NCBI GenBank assembly: GCA_035559535.1
Contig: DATMBG010000058.1
Location: 248,001-312,000, forward strand
Direction of reading: 5' to 3'
Length of the DNA stretch: 64,000 nt
Origin: Candidatus Limnocylindrales bacterium
Lineage (GTDB): Bacteria; Moduliflexota; Moduliflexia; Moduliflexales; JAUQPW01
The notes below the pieces were generated by a model. It saw nothing but the letters and a program-made list of their open reading frames with translations, did not search any database and was not told where the DNA came from. Below, piece by piece: positions 8,122 to 16,673 of this stretch (position 1 is its first letter; each line of letters starts with the position of its first letter). The translations under genes and the position numbers were made by a program.

Positions 8122-9423
8122 ATGGATTTAAAAGAAAAGATTCTCCAACGAAAAGCTGTTGCCGGCGTGATCGGACTGGGCTATGTAGGCCTCCCCTTAG
8201 CCTTAGAGTTCTGTAGGGCTGGTTTTCAGGTCATTGGGTTTGATGTAAATATCAACAGGGTTAATGCCATTAACCGGGGCGACTCTTACATTCAGGATAT
8301 TTCTCCAGAAGCGGTCCAGGCGGCATTGCAGCAAAAGCGGTTACTGGCCTCCACAGATTTTTCTCTTCTGAAAGAAATCGATGCCGTCAGTATCTGTGTG
8401 CCGACCCCTTTGAGGAAGACAAAAGATCCGGATATTTCCTATATCGTAGCTGCTGTGGAGCAGATTACCCGGTATTTACATAAAGGGCAACTGATCGTTT
8501 TGGAAAGTACTACCTATCCGGGAACGACCGATGAGGTGATCTTACCCGAATTAAGCAAAACGGGCCTTAAAGTTGGAGAAGACTTTTATCTGGCTTTCTC
8601 CCCGGAGAGAGTGGATCCCGGAAATACCCGGTTTACCACACGAAATATTCCCAAGGTCATCGGTGGAATTACCCCCCAATGTACCGAAATGGCCATGACG
8701 CTCTATGAGCAGATCATTGAAAAGGTGATTCCTGTTTCTTCGACCAAAACGGCCGAAATGGTTAAACTTCTGGAGAATACCTTTCGCAGCGTTAATATTG
8801 CCCTGGTTAATGAAATTGCACTGATGTGTGATAAGTTGGGTATCGATGTGTGGGAAGTCATCAATGCTGCAGCCACTAAGCCTTTTGGCTTTATGCCTTT
8901 TTATCCGGGACCGGGTTTAGGAGGTCATTGTATTCCGCTGGATCCTTTTTACCTGGCATGGAAACTTAAAACCCTTAATTATACGGCACGATTTATTGAA
9001 CTGGCCGGAGAGATCAATGCCTTCATGCCCAATTATGTGATTAGTAAAGTTGCCGGAGTTCTCAATGATAAGGAGAGAAGTGTCAAGAACTCAAAAATTC
9101 TCATTATCGGGGTAGCCTATAAAAAGGATGTTAACGATATTCGAGAGTCTCCCGCCTTAGATATTATCCGTCTTCTAGAAAAGCAGGGAGCCAGGGTGTA
9201 CTACCATGATCCTTATATTCCTGAAATTACAGAGGAAGGAATCGTTTTAAAATCGGTAAACTTAACAGAATCTCTTCTGGCCGAAATGGATTGCACCGTC
9301 ATCGTAACCGATCATAGTGCTTATGATTACCAATGGCTGGTAGATCACTCTAACGTTGTGATTGATACCCGGAATGCTACGAAAAATGTTCGAGATTCTG
9401 GCAGGGTGATTCGGAAATTATAA
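8122..9423 (+). CDS. wbpA: Nucleotide-sugar dehydrogenase, UDP-GlcNAc 6-dehydrogenase (WbpA) type
   Basis: 433-residue NAD-dependent enzyme oxidising the C6 hydroxyl of a UDP-sugar to the uronate. The Rossmann motif GVIGLGYVGLPLA is at residues 14-26; SPERVDPG and the catalytic cysteine motif GPGLGGHCIPLDPFYLAWK follow; the C-terminal UDP-binding domain contains ILIIGVAYKKDVNDIRESPA. The HCIPLDP form of the active site points to the UDP-N-acetylglucosamine / UDP-ManNAc dehydrogenase branch rather than UDP-glucose dehydrogenase. The product would feed surface polysaccharide. A GalE-like epimerase gene lies 10 kb away at 18650-19612, so a WbpA/WbpP-like route is possible but not proven. Confidence 0.92.
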   Translation: MDLKEKILQRKAVAGVIGLGYVGLPLALEFCRAGFQVIGFDVNINRVNAINRGDSYIQDISPEAVQAALQQKRLLASTDFSLLKEIDAVSICVPTPLRKTKDPDISYIVAAVEQITRYLHKGQLIVLESTTYPGTTDEVILPELSKTGLKVGEDFYLAFSPERVDPGNTRFTTRNIPKVIGGITPQCTEMAMTLYEQIIEKVIPVSSTKTAEMVKLLENTFRSVNIALVNEIALMCDKLGIDVWEVINAAATKPFGFMPFYPGPGLGGHCIPLDPFYLAWKLKTLNYTARFIELAGEINAFMPNYVISKVAGVLNDKERSVKNSKILIIGVAYKKDVNDIRESPALDIIRLLEKQGARVYYHDPYIPEITEEGIVLKSVNLTESLLAEMDCTVIVTDHSAYDYQWLVDHSNVVIDTRNATKNVRDSGRVIRKL

Positions 9424-9427
9424 AAAC

Positions 9428-9475
9428 CCAAGGTTAAAGTCTCGGGTTTTGTTAACCTGAGACTTTAACCTTTGG
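9428..9475. terminator. Bidirectional hairpin between convergent genes, overlapping the rbfA stop
   Basis: CCAAGGTTAAAGTCTCGGGT at 9428-9447 pairs with a near-perfect complement at 9454-9475 around a five-base loop, a stem of about 20 bp. The right arm includes the last codons and stop of rbfA. It likely ends transcription from both sides, although there is no long T run. Confidence 0.65.
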
Positions 9476-9848
9476 ATTCGGAACTGATTTTATCCAGTAG
9501 CTGAAGAACCCGATGGGTCTCTTCCAGGGCTTCATCGAAAACAAATTTGATATCCGGAATATATTTTAAATCTAATCTTTTACCTAATTCGCCCCGAATA
9601 TAGCCACTAGCCCTCTCTAACCCCCCTAAAATTTCCCTTTTCTTTTCCTCAGCTATCGTAACCCCTTGGATCTGGGTAATCGAGGGAATTGTTACATAAA
9701 ACTTGGCATATCGAAGGTCTTCTGTCAGGTCTACCCGGGTAATGATCACTAGCTTGACTCGAGGATCTTTTATTTCTCGTTGTAAGATAAGGCTAACCTC
9801 CTGATGGAGGAGATCCCGAACCCGGTCTGCTCGTTTATACCTGCGCAT
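9465..9848 (-). CDS. rbfA: Ribosome-binding factor A
   Basis: Small KH-fold factor, 127 residues, needed for maturation of the 16S rRNA 5' end of the 30S subunit. Family features are RYKRADRVRDLLHQEVSLIL at the N-terminus, the KDPRVKLVIITRVDLTEDLRYAKFYVT strand-helix core and the C-terminal LKYIPDIKFVFDEALEET. The start at 9848 is supported by GGAG nine bases upstream; a longer in-frame ATG at 9863 lies inside the preceding gene. It begins one base after the DUF503 stop and closes the rimP-nusA-infB-DUF503-rbfA operon. Confidence 0.95.
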   Translation of the reverse strand: MRRYKRADRVRDLLHQEVSLILQREIKDPRVKLVIITRVDLTEDLRYAKFYVTIPSITQIQGVTIAEEKKREILGGLERASGYIRGELGKRLDLKYIPDIKFVFDEALEETHRVLQLLDKISSESKG

Positions 9849-9849
9849 A

Positions 9850-10152
9850 TTACAATTCTCCATGGTTTAAGCTGGTTAATTCGATTCCATAATCCAGAAT
9901 ACTGACTATTCCCGAGCCTTCTATATGATTTATGACTTTGTTCAATTCCTGATTCACGTAATTTTTATCGTTGCTGACCATAGCAATCCCAATGGTAGAA
10001 CGCTGCCAGGTTTCCAGATGCCCTATTTCCGCAATGGAAACATTGAATCGATTTTTAATTCGGCTTTTGATGCTGTTAAGTACCTGTCGCTTTCCTTTTA
10101 AGGAGTGATTGCTTGGAAGATAAAGTTCTACTCTGCAAATTCCGATAATCAT
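9850..10152 (-). CDS. ylxP: DUF503 family protein (YlxP-like)
   Basis: 100-residue protein of the DUF503 family, recognisable from MIIGICRVELYLPSNHSLKG at the start, the KRQVLNSIKSRIKNRFNVSI helix and the VAEI/GHLETWQRSTIGIA region. In many bacteria it lies between infB and rbfA, as here. The family folds as a small alpha-beta domain and is suspected to take part in ribosome assembly, but its activity is not established. Gene order and length are as expected. Confidence 0.9.
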   Translation of the reverse strand: MIIGICRVELYLPSNHSLKGKRQVLNSIKSRIKNRFNVSIAEIGHLETWQRSTIGIAMVSNDKNYVNQELNKVINHIEGSGIVSILDYGIELTSLNHGEL

Positions 10153-10212
10153 TATGAATTATCAATTATCAATTAAAAAATATTAATTGATAATTGTTAA
10201 TTTATAATTTAG
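10153..10212. repeat. AT-rich inverted word array (AATTATCAATT / AATTGATAATT)
   Basis: The 49-base gap between infB and the DUF503 gene and its borders are copies of ATTATCAATT followed after a short A-rich loop by the complement TAATTGATAATT. It has the same architecture as the other word arrays in the window, but lies inside the translation operon, where it may fold in the mRNA between two cistrons. Confidence 0.65.
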
Positions 10213-12319
10213 AGGCCACTTCTTCATAAGAAAAGGCTTCAATGATATCTCCTCTTTTGATATCATTGTAATTTTCCAAGCTGATCCCACATTCAAACCC
10301 GCTGGGTACTTCTTTAACATCTTCCTTAAATCGTTTCAAGGAAGCAATTCGACCCTGATGAACCACGACCCCGTTTCGAATGAGACGAATTTCGGCGTTT
10401 CGGACCATTTTACCCGAAAGGACTCGACACCCGGCGACCATCCCTACTTTAGATATGGAAAAGACTTCTTGAATTTCGGCCTGTCCCAGAATCACTTCTT
10501 TATAGGTAGGTTTGAGGAGTCCTTCCATAGCCTTTTTCACATCCGATATGGCATCGTAAATAACACTATACAGGCGAATATCTACTTTCTCTCTTTCTGC
10601 CGATATTCTTGCTTTGACTTCGGGTCGAACATTAAATCCCAGGATAATGGCATTGGAGGCTGAAGCTAACATTACATCTGTTTCAGTAATGGCTCCCACT
10701 GCGCCATGGATAACCTTTAGCCGGACCCGTGGGGTACTTAATTTCTCCAGAGATTCCTTGATAGCTTCTACAGAACCCTGGGTATCTGCTTTGACCACTA
10801 ACCTTAATTCTTGAACATCTCCTTCTTGAATCTTTCGGTATAGATCTTCCAGAGAAACTTTAGCCGATTTTGAGAGTTCTTCCTCCCGTTGTTTTTCTTG
10901 ACGGCTTAAGGCAATTTGACGTGCTTTACGTTCATCGCTGACAACGATAAAGGAATCTCCTGCAGAAGGTACACCGGTCAGGCCAAGAACCTCTACCGGG
11001 GTAGAAGGACCCGCTTCTTTGACTTTGTGACCCATGTCATCGATCATGGCCCGCACCTTTCCATAGTAGAGCCCGCATACAAAAGGATCTCCAATTCGCA
11101 AGGTTCCATTTTGCACCAGGACGGTTGCAACCGGGCCACGTCCTTTATCTAATCGAGCTTCTAGAATAGTTCCTTTGGCAGGCCTATCCGGATTGGCTTT
11201 GAGCTCCATGATTTCAGCCTGAAGCAAGATCATCTCCAGCAGAAGATCCAGGTTAATACGCTGTTTGGCGGATATTTCCACGAAAATGGTATTTCCTCCC
11301 CAGGCCTCGGGCAACAAATCATATTTAGTCAATTCATTTTTAACGCGCTGAGGGTCGGCATTGGGTTTATCGATCTTATTGATGGCCACAATAATGGGAA
11401 CTCCCGCTGCTTTTGCATGATCAATGGCTTCTATGGTTTGAGGCATCACGCCATCATCTGCAGCTACCACCAGGACCACAATATCGGTAACTCGGGCTCC
11501 TCGGGCCCGCATCGCCGTAAACGCCTCGTGACCAGGTGTATCCAGGAAAACAATCTCCCCTTTATCCAATCGAACTTTGTAAGCTCCAATATGCTGGGTA
11601 ATCCCGCCAGCTTCTGTAGCGGCAATCCTGGATTTTCTAATGGCATCTAACAAAGAGGTTTTACCATGATCTACATGGCCCATAATGGTTACAACCGGAG
11701 GCCTTGGTTTCAGTAAACTTTCATCCTCCTGCTCACCGGGGAACAATTTCTCCCCTTCTAAATCGATGGATTTTACGTTGAAACCAAATTTATCTGCAAC
11801 CGAAACAGCCGCATCGATATCTAAGATCTGATTAATATTGGCCATGATTCCCATCTTAATCAGGGACTTAATAACTTGAGGAGGTGGAACTCCCATTTTT
11901 TCTGCTAATTCTTTCACCGTGATAGCTTCTGTCATTTCAATGGTAGGTCTTGCAGGAGGCGTTGGTTTATCGGGTTTTTTCGTTTCTGGTTTTACGTCCG
12001 GCTTTACCTCGGGTTTTATTTCCGGCTTTTTTTCCTTTACAGCCTCTGCCTTCACATCTTTCTTTCCCTGGACCTTTTTCTCCTGGACCTTGAGAGTCTC
12101 TGGTTCTTGAGTTGGAGTGGGCTTTACAGCTACTTCCATTCCCTTTTTAGTCTCAGCCGAGGAGCTAAATATATCCATGATTAGATCCGCCGTATCACTA
12201 TCTACCGAACTCATGTGGCTGGTGACCTCGATCCCTTCCCCCTGGACTAGCTTTACAAGATCCTTGCTGGCGATTCCAAGCCTTCTAGCAAGATCATAAA
12301 GTCTCACGTTTTTTCCCAT
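10202..12319 (-). CDS. infB: Translation initiation factor IF-2
   Basis: GTPase that places initiator fMet-tRNA on the 30S subunit. The 705-residue form is compact. Domains in order: IF2_N ([21 protein letters not shown]) at 1-55; a charged linker of repeated KPE/KPD units at about 75-125; a second IF2_N ([18 protein letters not shown]) at 128-180; the G domain with [12 protein letters not shown] (G1), [10 protein letters not shown] (G2), DTPGHEAF (G3), NKID (G4) and SAK (G5); and C-terminal domains II-IV. GGAGG lies 11 bases before the ATG at 12319. It is transcribed between nusA and the DUF503 gene. Confidence 0.98.
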   Translation of the reverse strand: MGKNVRLYDLARRLGIASKDLVKLVQGEGIEVTSHMSSVDSDTADLIMDIFSSSAETKKGMEVAVKPTPTQEPETLKVQEKKVQGKKDVKAEAVKEKKPEIKPEVKPDVKPETKKPDKPTPPARPTIEMTEAITVKELAEKMGVPPPQVIKSLIKMGIMANINQILDIDAAVSVADKFGFNVKSIDLEGEKLFPGEQEDESLLKPRPPVVTIMGHVDHGKTSLLDAIRKSRIAATEAGGITQHIGAYKVRLDKGEIVFLDTPGHEAFTAMRARGARVTDIVVLVVAADDGVMPQTIEAIDHAKAAGVPIIVAINKIDKPNADPQRVKNELTKYDLLPEAWGGNTIFVEISAKQRINLDLLLEMILLQAEIMELKANPDRPAKGTILEARLDKGRGPVATVLVQNGTLRIGDPFVCGLYYGKVRAMIDDMGHKVKEAGPSTPVEVLGLTGVPSAGDSFIVVSDERKARQIALSRQEKQREEELSKSAKVSLEDLYRKIQEGDVQELRLVVKADTQGSVEAIKESLEKLSTPRVRLKVIHGAVGAITETDVMLASASNAIILGFNVRPEVKARISAEREKVDIRLYSVIYDAISDVKKAMEGLLKPTYKEVILGQAEIQEVFSISKVGMVAGCRVLSGKMVRNAEIRLIRNGVVVHQGRIASLKRFKEDVKEVPSGFECGISLENYNDIKRGDIIEAFSYEEVASKL

Positions 12320-12347
12320 AATGCATCTTCCCTCCTATCCCTACAAA

Positions 12348-13625
12348 CTAAGGCTGAGAATCCGGAGGTTCAGGGGGCTTTATGAGCTCCTGAGCGCTGT
12401 GTAGGATCCTCTCTGCTATTTCTCTTTCATTACCTAAAACTTCTGATAACTTTTCAAGCGAACTTCGGGCAATTTCTTTGGCAGACAAAAACCCTGCTTC
12501 GGTTAGTTGCCTGGCAATCTTTGGGTTCATCCCGGGAATTTGTAAAAACTCTTCTGGAATTTCCGCTTCATTTTCAGCTTTTTCCAATTTATCCTTTTTC
12601 CCTGATTCCGGTTTGATCACGACCCGCCACCCGGTCAACTGAGTAATCAACTTTATATTCTGCCATTTTCTTCCAATAGCCAATGAAAATTGATCATCGG
12701 GTACGATAACCTCTACACAATGTTCCTCTTTATTGACCGAAGCATGCACCGCTTTAGCCGGGCTTAAAGCCCGGGTAACCAGGATGGCCGGATCTTCATC
12801 CCATTCAATAATGTCGATCTTTTCTCCACGGAGCTCCCTTACAATCGATTGAACACGTGAACCTCGCAATCCTACGCAAGCTCCAATAGGATCCACATTT
12901 TTATCTAAAGATATCACTCCAATTTTAGCTCGAACTCCTGGCTCCCTTGCAACCCCTTTAATTTGAACAATCCCTTCTGAGATTTCGGGAACCTCGATTT
13001 CAAAAAGTTTGGTTAAAAACTCCGGACAGGCCCTGGATAAAACAACCTGAGGACCTTTACTTCCCATCTTCACCTCTTGAATATAAGCCCGAAGCTTCTC
13101 CCCCCGACGATAAAATTCTTTAGGTAACTGTTCTTTTTTAGGTAAAATGGCTTCTGCATTTCCCAGGTCTACAATAATTAAGTTTTTTTCAACCTGATAA
13201 ACGGTCCCTAAGACAACTTCCCCTTCACGGGCTTTATATAAGTTATAAATTTTTTGCTTCTCAGCCTCTTTAACTTTTTGAATAATAATTTGCTTGGCCC
13301 TTTGGGCAGAAATACGCCCAAAGACCGTCATATCTGCCGGTAATTTAATGTCTTCTCCTTCTTGAACTTCCGGTGAGATTTTCCTGGCTTCCTCCAAAGA
13401 GATTTCTACTTTTGGATTGGTAACCTCTTTAACAACCTTCTTAATACTGAAGAGCTGGATTTGGCCACTTTTCTCGTCATATTCTGCCTTGAAATTATAC
13501 CCGGAATTATACTTTTTTCTGGCTGCCGATTCAATGGCGGCTTCGACAGCTTCTATTAAAATATGGATAGGGAGCCCCTTTTCTCTCCCTACCTGTTCTA
13601 ACGCTTGTACTAATTCGCGGCTCAT
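12348..13625 (-). CDS. nusA: Transcription termination/antitermination factor NusA
   Basis: RNA polymerase-associated elongation factor. The ATG at 13625 is preferred, with GGAGGGAG four to five bases upstream, giving 425 residues; an upstream in-frame extension to 13682 overlaps rimP. The N-terminal polymerase-binding domain (MSRELVQALEQVGREKG) is followed by an S1 domain with GTVYQVEKNLIIVDLGNAEA (about 135-200), two KH domains (KIGVISLDKNVDPIGACVGL and PDDQFSLAIGRKWQNI) and a C-terminal helix-hairpin-helix region (residues about 360-420, EEFLQIPGMNPKIARQLTEA). It lies between rimP and infB, the standard order. Confidence 0.97.
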   Translation of the reverse strand: MSRELVQALEQVGREKGLPIHILIEAVEAAIESAARKKYNSGYNFKAEYDEKSGQIQLFSIKKVVKEVTNPKVEISLEEARKISPEVQEGEDIKLPADMTVFGRISAQRAKQIIIQKVKEAEKQKIYNLYKAREGEVVLGTVYQVEKNLIIVDLGNAEAILPKKEQLPKEFYRRGEKLRAYIQEVKMGSKGPQVVLSRACPEFLTKLFEIEVPEISEGIVQIKGVAREPGVRAKIGVISLDKNVDPIGACVGLRGSRVQSIVRELRGEKIDIIEWDEDPAILVTRALSPAKAVHASVNKEEHCVEVIVPDDQFSLAIGRKWQNIKLITQLTGWRVVIKPESGKKDKLEKAENEAEIPEEFLQIPGMNPKIARQLTEAGFLSAKEIARSSLEKLSEVLGNEREIAERILHSAQELIKPPEPPDSQP

Positions 13626-13671
13626 GGTCTCCCTCCAGTCCTTCTCTTTAGGAAAGTCGATCTCCTCCCAC

Positions 13672-14133
13672 CTAAAATTCAACTTCTAATCTAGACTTCG
13701 AGATATTCTCATAAGGTATTTCGATCTCTTGGTTTGATTTGGTCCTAATCCGTACCTTGTCATCCTGCATACCCTGCAAGTATCCAGAGAAGACCTTCTG
13801 TCCATTAATGGAAGAGAAGGTTTTTATTTTCACTAATTTGCCTTGAAATCGAAGATAATCCTCTTTTGTCTTCAAGGGCCTATCTAATCCAGGAGAAGAG
13901 ACTTCTAGTGTATAAGATCGGTCGATAATATCTTCAATATCCAGCAGAACCTCAACCTCCCGGCTGACTTTTTCACAATCCAAGAGGGTAACTCCACCCG
14001 GTTTATCAATAAAAATCCGAAGATACCAGATTTTACCTTCTTTTTTAAATTCAATATCCACCAGCTCCATCCCCTCAGATTCCACAACCGGAGTCACTAA
14101 AGTTCTTACGGAGTTAATTATCTCGTTCTTCAT
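13672..14133 (-). CDS. rimP: Ribosome maturation factor RimP
   Basis: 153-residue 30S assembly factor. Typical segments are LVTPVVESEGMELVDIEFKK in the N-terminal alpha-beta domain, WYLRIFIDKPGGVTLLDCE, the YTLEVSSPGLDRPLKT signature and a C-terminal Sm-like barrel (KLVKIKTFSSINGQKVFSGY). First gene of the rimP-nusA-infB-DUF503-rbfA operon; its coding end lies 46 bases upstream of the preferred nusA start. The upstream gap holds a minus-strand terminator for the polyprenyl synthase gene, so the operon must have its own promoter within 14134-14170 or read-through. Confidence 0.95.
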   Translation of the reverse strand: MKNEIINSVRTLVTPVVESEGMELVDIEFKKEGKIWYLRIFIDKPGGVTLLDCEKVSREVEVLLDIEDIIDRSYTLEVSSPGLDRPLKTKEDYLRFQGKLVKIKTFSSINGQKVFSGYLQGMQDDKVRIRTKSNQEIEIPYENISKSRLEVEF

Positions 14134-14169
14134 ACCTTACAAACCTCAAACTCTTTTTAGAGAGACAAT

Positions 14170-14196
14170 AAAAAAGTGGGCTTTTTGCCCACTTTT
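14170..14196 (-). terminator. Rho-independent terminator downstream of the polyprenyl synthase gene
   Basis: A perfect 10-bp stem (AAAAGTGGGC and GCCCACTTTT, 14172-14196) around a five-base loop is followed on the minus strand by a T run at 14170-14175. The T run is present only in the minus-strand reading, which fixes the orientation. Confidence 0.8.
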
Positions 14197-14299
14197 AAGT
14201 GAAAAACTTTTTTATAATAAAAATTACTATATCTGATTTGCAATTGCAAGGAGAAAATATAAATTTTTCACTTCGCTTCTCTAATCTTTAGAAGAGATT

Positions 14300-14385
14300 A
14301 AGAATGCGGGAGTGTGGAGGTATGGAGGTATGGAAGTGTGGAAGTATAAAAAATAGACTCCCATACTCCCCTACCTCCCTACTTA
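14300..14385. repeat. Inverted word array (GGAGGTATGG type)
   Basis: Tandem degenerate GTGTGGAGGTATGGAGGTAT words followed by the complement CCCATACTCCCCTACCTCCC. The same word recurs in the arrays at 16590-16672, 31598-31737 and 48303-48415. Confidence 0.75.
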
Positions 14386-15356
14386 TCCCGGGTTAATACC
14401 AGGTAGGTAAGATCTGATAAGATTTGCTTGGCGGTGCAGTCTTCAAATTCCTCCAGATAATCCCTGGCCATACTTGCGTATTGTTTAGCTTCCTGTAAAC
14501 TCAATTCAATGGCGTTATACTTATGAATAAGATCCAGGACGGTTTTAAAATCCTCTTCTTTGAGTTCTCCAGAGTTTTGAATCACGTGTTCTAAAAGAAC
14601 CCTTTCTTTAGGGGTGGCCTTCTCTAACAAAATAAGAAGGGGAAGGGTGACTTTCCCTTCCTTTAAGTCTGTTCCTGGAGTCTTACCAAACTTCTCGATA
14701 GGGGCAATAAAATCTAAGGTGTCATCGGTAATCTGGAAGGCAAGTCCCAGGTGGAGGCCGTAATTTCTTAAAGCCAGTTCTTTTTGTTGGGTAGCCTTCC
14801 CCAAAATGGCTCCCAACTGACAACAGGCTGAAAAAAGATACGCTGTCTTTAATTTGATAATTTCTAAATAATCAGCCCGTTGCATTCGGATATCTCGACT
14901 CCGAATCGATTCCATCACTTCTCCCTCGGTCATCCGCATGGTCAAATCCGCAATCACCCGCATAATGTTCATATCTCCGTCATGGACCGCAAGGAGCATG
15001 GACTTGGAGTAAAGGAAATCTCCTACAAGAATCGGAAGCGTATTGCCCCATACCGAATTGGCCGAAAGCTTTCCTCTTCTTAATTCCGCCCGGTCAATCA
15101 CATCGTCATGGAGTAGCGTGGCGGTATGGATGAATTCTACCACGCTCCCTAAAATATATTTTCTTTTACCCCGGTAGTTGGAAAGCTCTGCACTTAGCAA
15201 TACTAAAGCCGGACGTAAGCGTTTACCGCCACTTTTACAAATATGCCGGCCAATTTCCGTAATTAACTCCACATCCGATTGAAGTTGCCGTTCAATCTCA
15301 GCTTCTACTTCCTGGAGATCCTTCTGAAGATCTTTAAATAGCTGGTCAAGGGTCAT
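14379..15356 (-). CDS. ispB: Polyprenyl diphosphate synthase (octaprenyl/heptaprenyl type)
   Basis: 325-residue trans-prenyltransferase that builds the side chain of quinones from farnesyl/geranyl donors and IPP. The two aspartate-rich motifs are intact: LLHDDVIDRAELRRG (FARM, about residue 85) and LAFQITDDTLDF (SARM, about residue 212). GGKRLRPALVLL near the N-terminus binds IPP. The residues before the first DDxxD (FIHTATLLHDD) are small, consistent with long-chain products, but the exact length cannot be stated. Single gene, divergent from the Fur-family regulator and followed by its own terminator. Confidence 0.93.
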   Translation of the reverse strand: MTLDQLFKDLQKDLQEVEAEIERQLQSDVELITEIGRHICKSGGKRLRPALVLLSAELSNYRGKRKYILGSVVEFIHTATLLHDDVIDRAELRRGKLSANSVWGNTLPILVGDFLYSKSMLLAVHDGDMNIMRVIADLTMRMTEGEVMESIRSRDIRMQRADYLEIIKLKTAYLFSACCQLGAILGKATQQKELALRNYGLHLGLAFQITDDTLDFIAPIEKFGKTPGTDLKEGKVTLPLLILLEKATPKERVLLEHVIQNSGELKEEDFKTVLDLIHKYNAIELSLQEAKQYASMARDYLEEFEDCTAKQILSDLTYLVLTRDK

Positions 15357-15501
15357 CTATCACCTCGGTGATCTTTGCAGGAAACCTATTAAGTGTCTGA
15401 AAGATAAAGGGATTTCTTCTAAAGATTTAAGTTAAATATATGTGAAATTTACCCTCCGTCAATAGGGTTTCCCGTCCTTTACAGAATTTTTTTAAAAATC
15501 C

Positions 15502-15545
15502 TTGACAACTCACCGAAGAGATGACTATTTATTATTAGTAATAGT
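15502..15545 (+). promoter_or_regulatory. Promoter with Fur/PerR-like operator
   Basis: TTGACA (15502-15507) is followed after 17-18 bases by TATTTA. Over and just after the -10 lies ATTATTAGTAATAGT (15531-15545), a 7-1-7 inverted repeat with six of seven arm positions matching, the layout of Fur/PerR boxes. It suggests autoregulation of the regulator encoded at 15582. Confidence 0.6.
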
Positions 15546-15581
15546 AACTACTCCTAATAAGGAATAAGGAAAAAGTTAAGA

Positions 15582-15992
15582 ATGAAAATGAAAAATAAAC
15601 GAACTCGGCTAACGCGCCAGCGCAAAATTATACTGGAAACCCTTCAACAAACAAGGTCTCATCCAACTGCTGACTGGATCTACCAAAAAGTTCGGGAACA
15701 ACTTCCTCATATCAGTTTAGGGACGGTTTATCGTAACCTGAACGTTTTGAAAAAGGAAGGTAAAATTCTAGAGCTCAAATACGGAAAGGATGTCAGTCGC
15801 TTTGACGCTTTAACCACAGATCATTACCACTTTACCTGTGAAAAGTGTCATAGGATTTACGATCTGGATGTGGCCTTGAACAAGGATCTGGAGCAGATGG
15901 TTGCCCAGAAGACCGGTTTCAGTATTACCTATCATCGGGCCGAGTTCTATGGAATTTGTTCAGATTGCCAAAAGTCTGATGCATCCAACTAA
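15582..15992 (+). CDS. Fur-family regulator, PerR-like
   Basis: 136-residue metal-dependent repressor. An N-terminal winged helix (RLTRQRKIILETLQQTRSHP through ISLGTVYRNLNVLKKEGKI) is followed by the metal-binding dimer domain with FTCEKCHRIYDL and YGICSDCQKS, two CxxC pairs that hold structural zinc, and HYHFTCEKC-type histidines of the regulatory site. The company of rubrerythrin, an Fe-S oxidoreductase and DUF3501 directly downstream suggests peroxide sensing (PerR) rather than iron uptake control. A matching operator overlaps its own promoter. Confidence 0.88.
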   Translation: MKMKNKRTRLTRQRKIILETLQQTRSHPTADWIYQKVREQLPHISLGTVYRNLNVLKKEGKILELKYGKDVSRFDALTTDHYHFTCEKCHRIYDLDVALNKDLEQMVAQKTGFSITYHRAEFYGICSDCQKSDASN

Positions 15993-16013
15993 CTTATAAG
16001 GATGACTCGATCT

Positions 16014-16090
16014 GGTACCTTCAGAGAGGGATCTGTCTCTAACTCCTTACTTCGGAGGCAGGTTTGCTCTAGAGTAAGGTTACCAGGTAG
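16014..16090 (+). other. Structured leader upstream of rubrerythrin
   Basis: CTGGTACCTT (about 16014-16023) can pair with AAGGTTACCAG (about 16077-16087), enclosing further short complementary words (AGAGAGG, CTCCTTAC). It could be a transcript leader or the downstream boundary of the regulator gene; no known riboswitch pattern is recognised. Confidence 0.3.
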
Positions 16091-16127
16091 GAGTATCTTA
16101 ATTTAAAGAAGAAGGAGGGAGAATTTC

Positions 16128-16574
16128 ATGAATAAATCACTCAAAGGAACCAAAAGTTTAGAGAATTTAAAGGAAGCTTTTGCCGGGGAGTCCCAGGCCA
16201 ATCGGAGATACTTATATTTTGCTCGAAGGGCTGATATCGAGGGATATCCTGATATCGGTGGACTTTTCCGAGATACTTCGGAGGCTGAGACGGGCCATGC
16301 CTTTGGTCATTTAGATTTCTTAAAAGAGGTCGGTGATCCGGTCACAGGAGTTCCTATTGGAACTACCGAGCAAAATCTCCGATCGGCTATAGAAGGGGAA
16401 ACCTACGAATATACCCAGATGTATCCGGGATTTGCCAAGGTTGCCCGTGAAGAAGGTTTCCAGGAGCTTGCCGAATGGTTTGAAACCCTGGCCAAAGCAG
16501 AAAAATCCCATGCCGGAAGATTCTCCAAAGGGCTTGAGAAGATAACCGGTAAGGAACCTGCGGCAGCCATCTAA
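16128..16574 (+). CDS. Rubrerythrin-family diiron protein (no rubredoxin domain)
   Basis: 148-residue ferritin-like four-helix protein that reduces peroxide at a diiron site. The ExxH-type ligand pairs are visible: [16 protein letters not shown] and [14 protein letters not shown] in the first half, [18 protein letters not shown] and [11 protein letters not shown] in the second. The C-terminal rubredoxin-like Cys4 domain of classical rubrerythrin is absent, so electrons must come from another protein; the adjacent Fe-S oxidoreductase is the obvious candidate. A strong ribosome site (GAAGGAGGGAG) precedes the ATG. It lies between the PerR-like regulator and the Fe-S gene. Confidence 0.93.
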   Translation: MNKSLKGTKSLENLKEAFAGESQANRRYLYFARRADIEGYPDIGGLFRDTSEAETGHAFGHLDFLKEVGDPVTGVPIGTTEQNLRSAIEGETYEYTQMYPGFAKVAREEGFQELAEWFETLAKAEKSHAGRFSKGLEKITGKEPAAAI

Positions 16575-16589
16575 CCACAGAAGAGAAGT

Positions 16590-16672
16590 ATAAGAGAGTA
16601 GGAGTGTGGGGGTTCGGGGGTATGGGAGTAGGGGAGAAATTCTATATTCCCATACCCCCTACATTTTACACC
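16590..16672. repeat. Inverted word array (GGGGGTATGGGAG type)
   Basis: GTGTGGGGGTTCGGGGGTATGGGAG-type words are followed by the complement CCCATACCCCC, reaching to the ATG of the Fe-S oxidoreductase gene, which consequently has no visible ribosome site. Confidence 0.65.
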
Positions 16673-16673
16673 T

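Noticed and set aside
10614-11650. Several plus-strand ORFs opposite infB
   Set aside because: Antisense shadows of a firmly identified IF-2 gene with no independent features.
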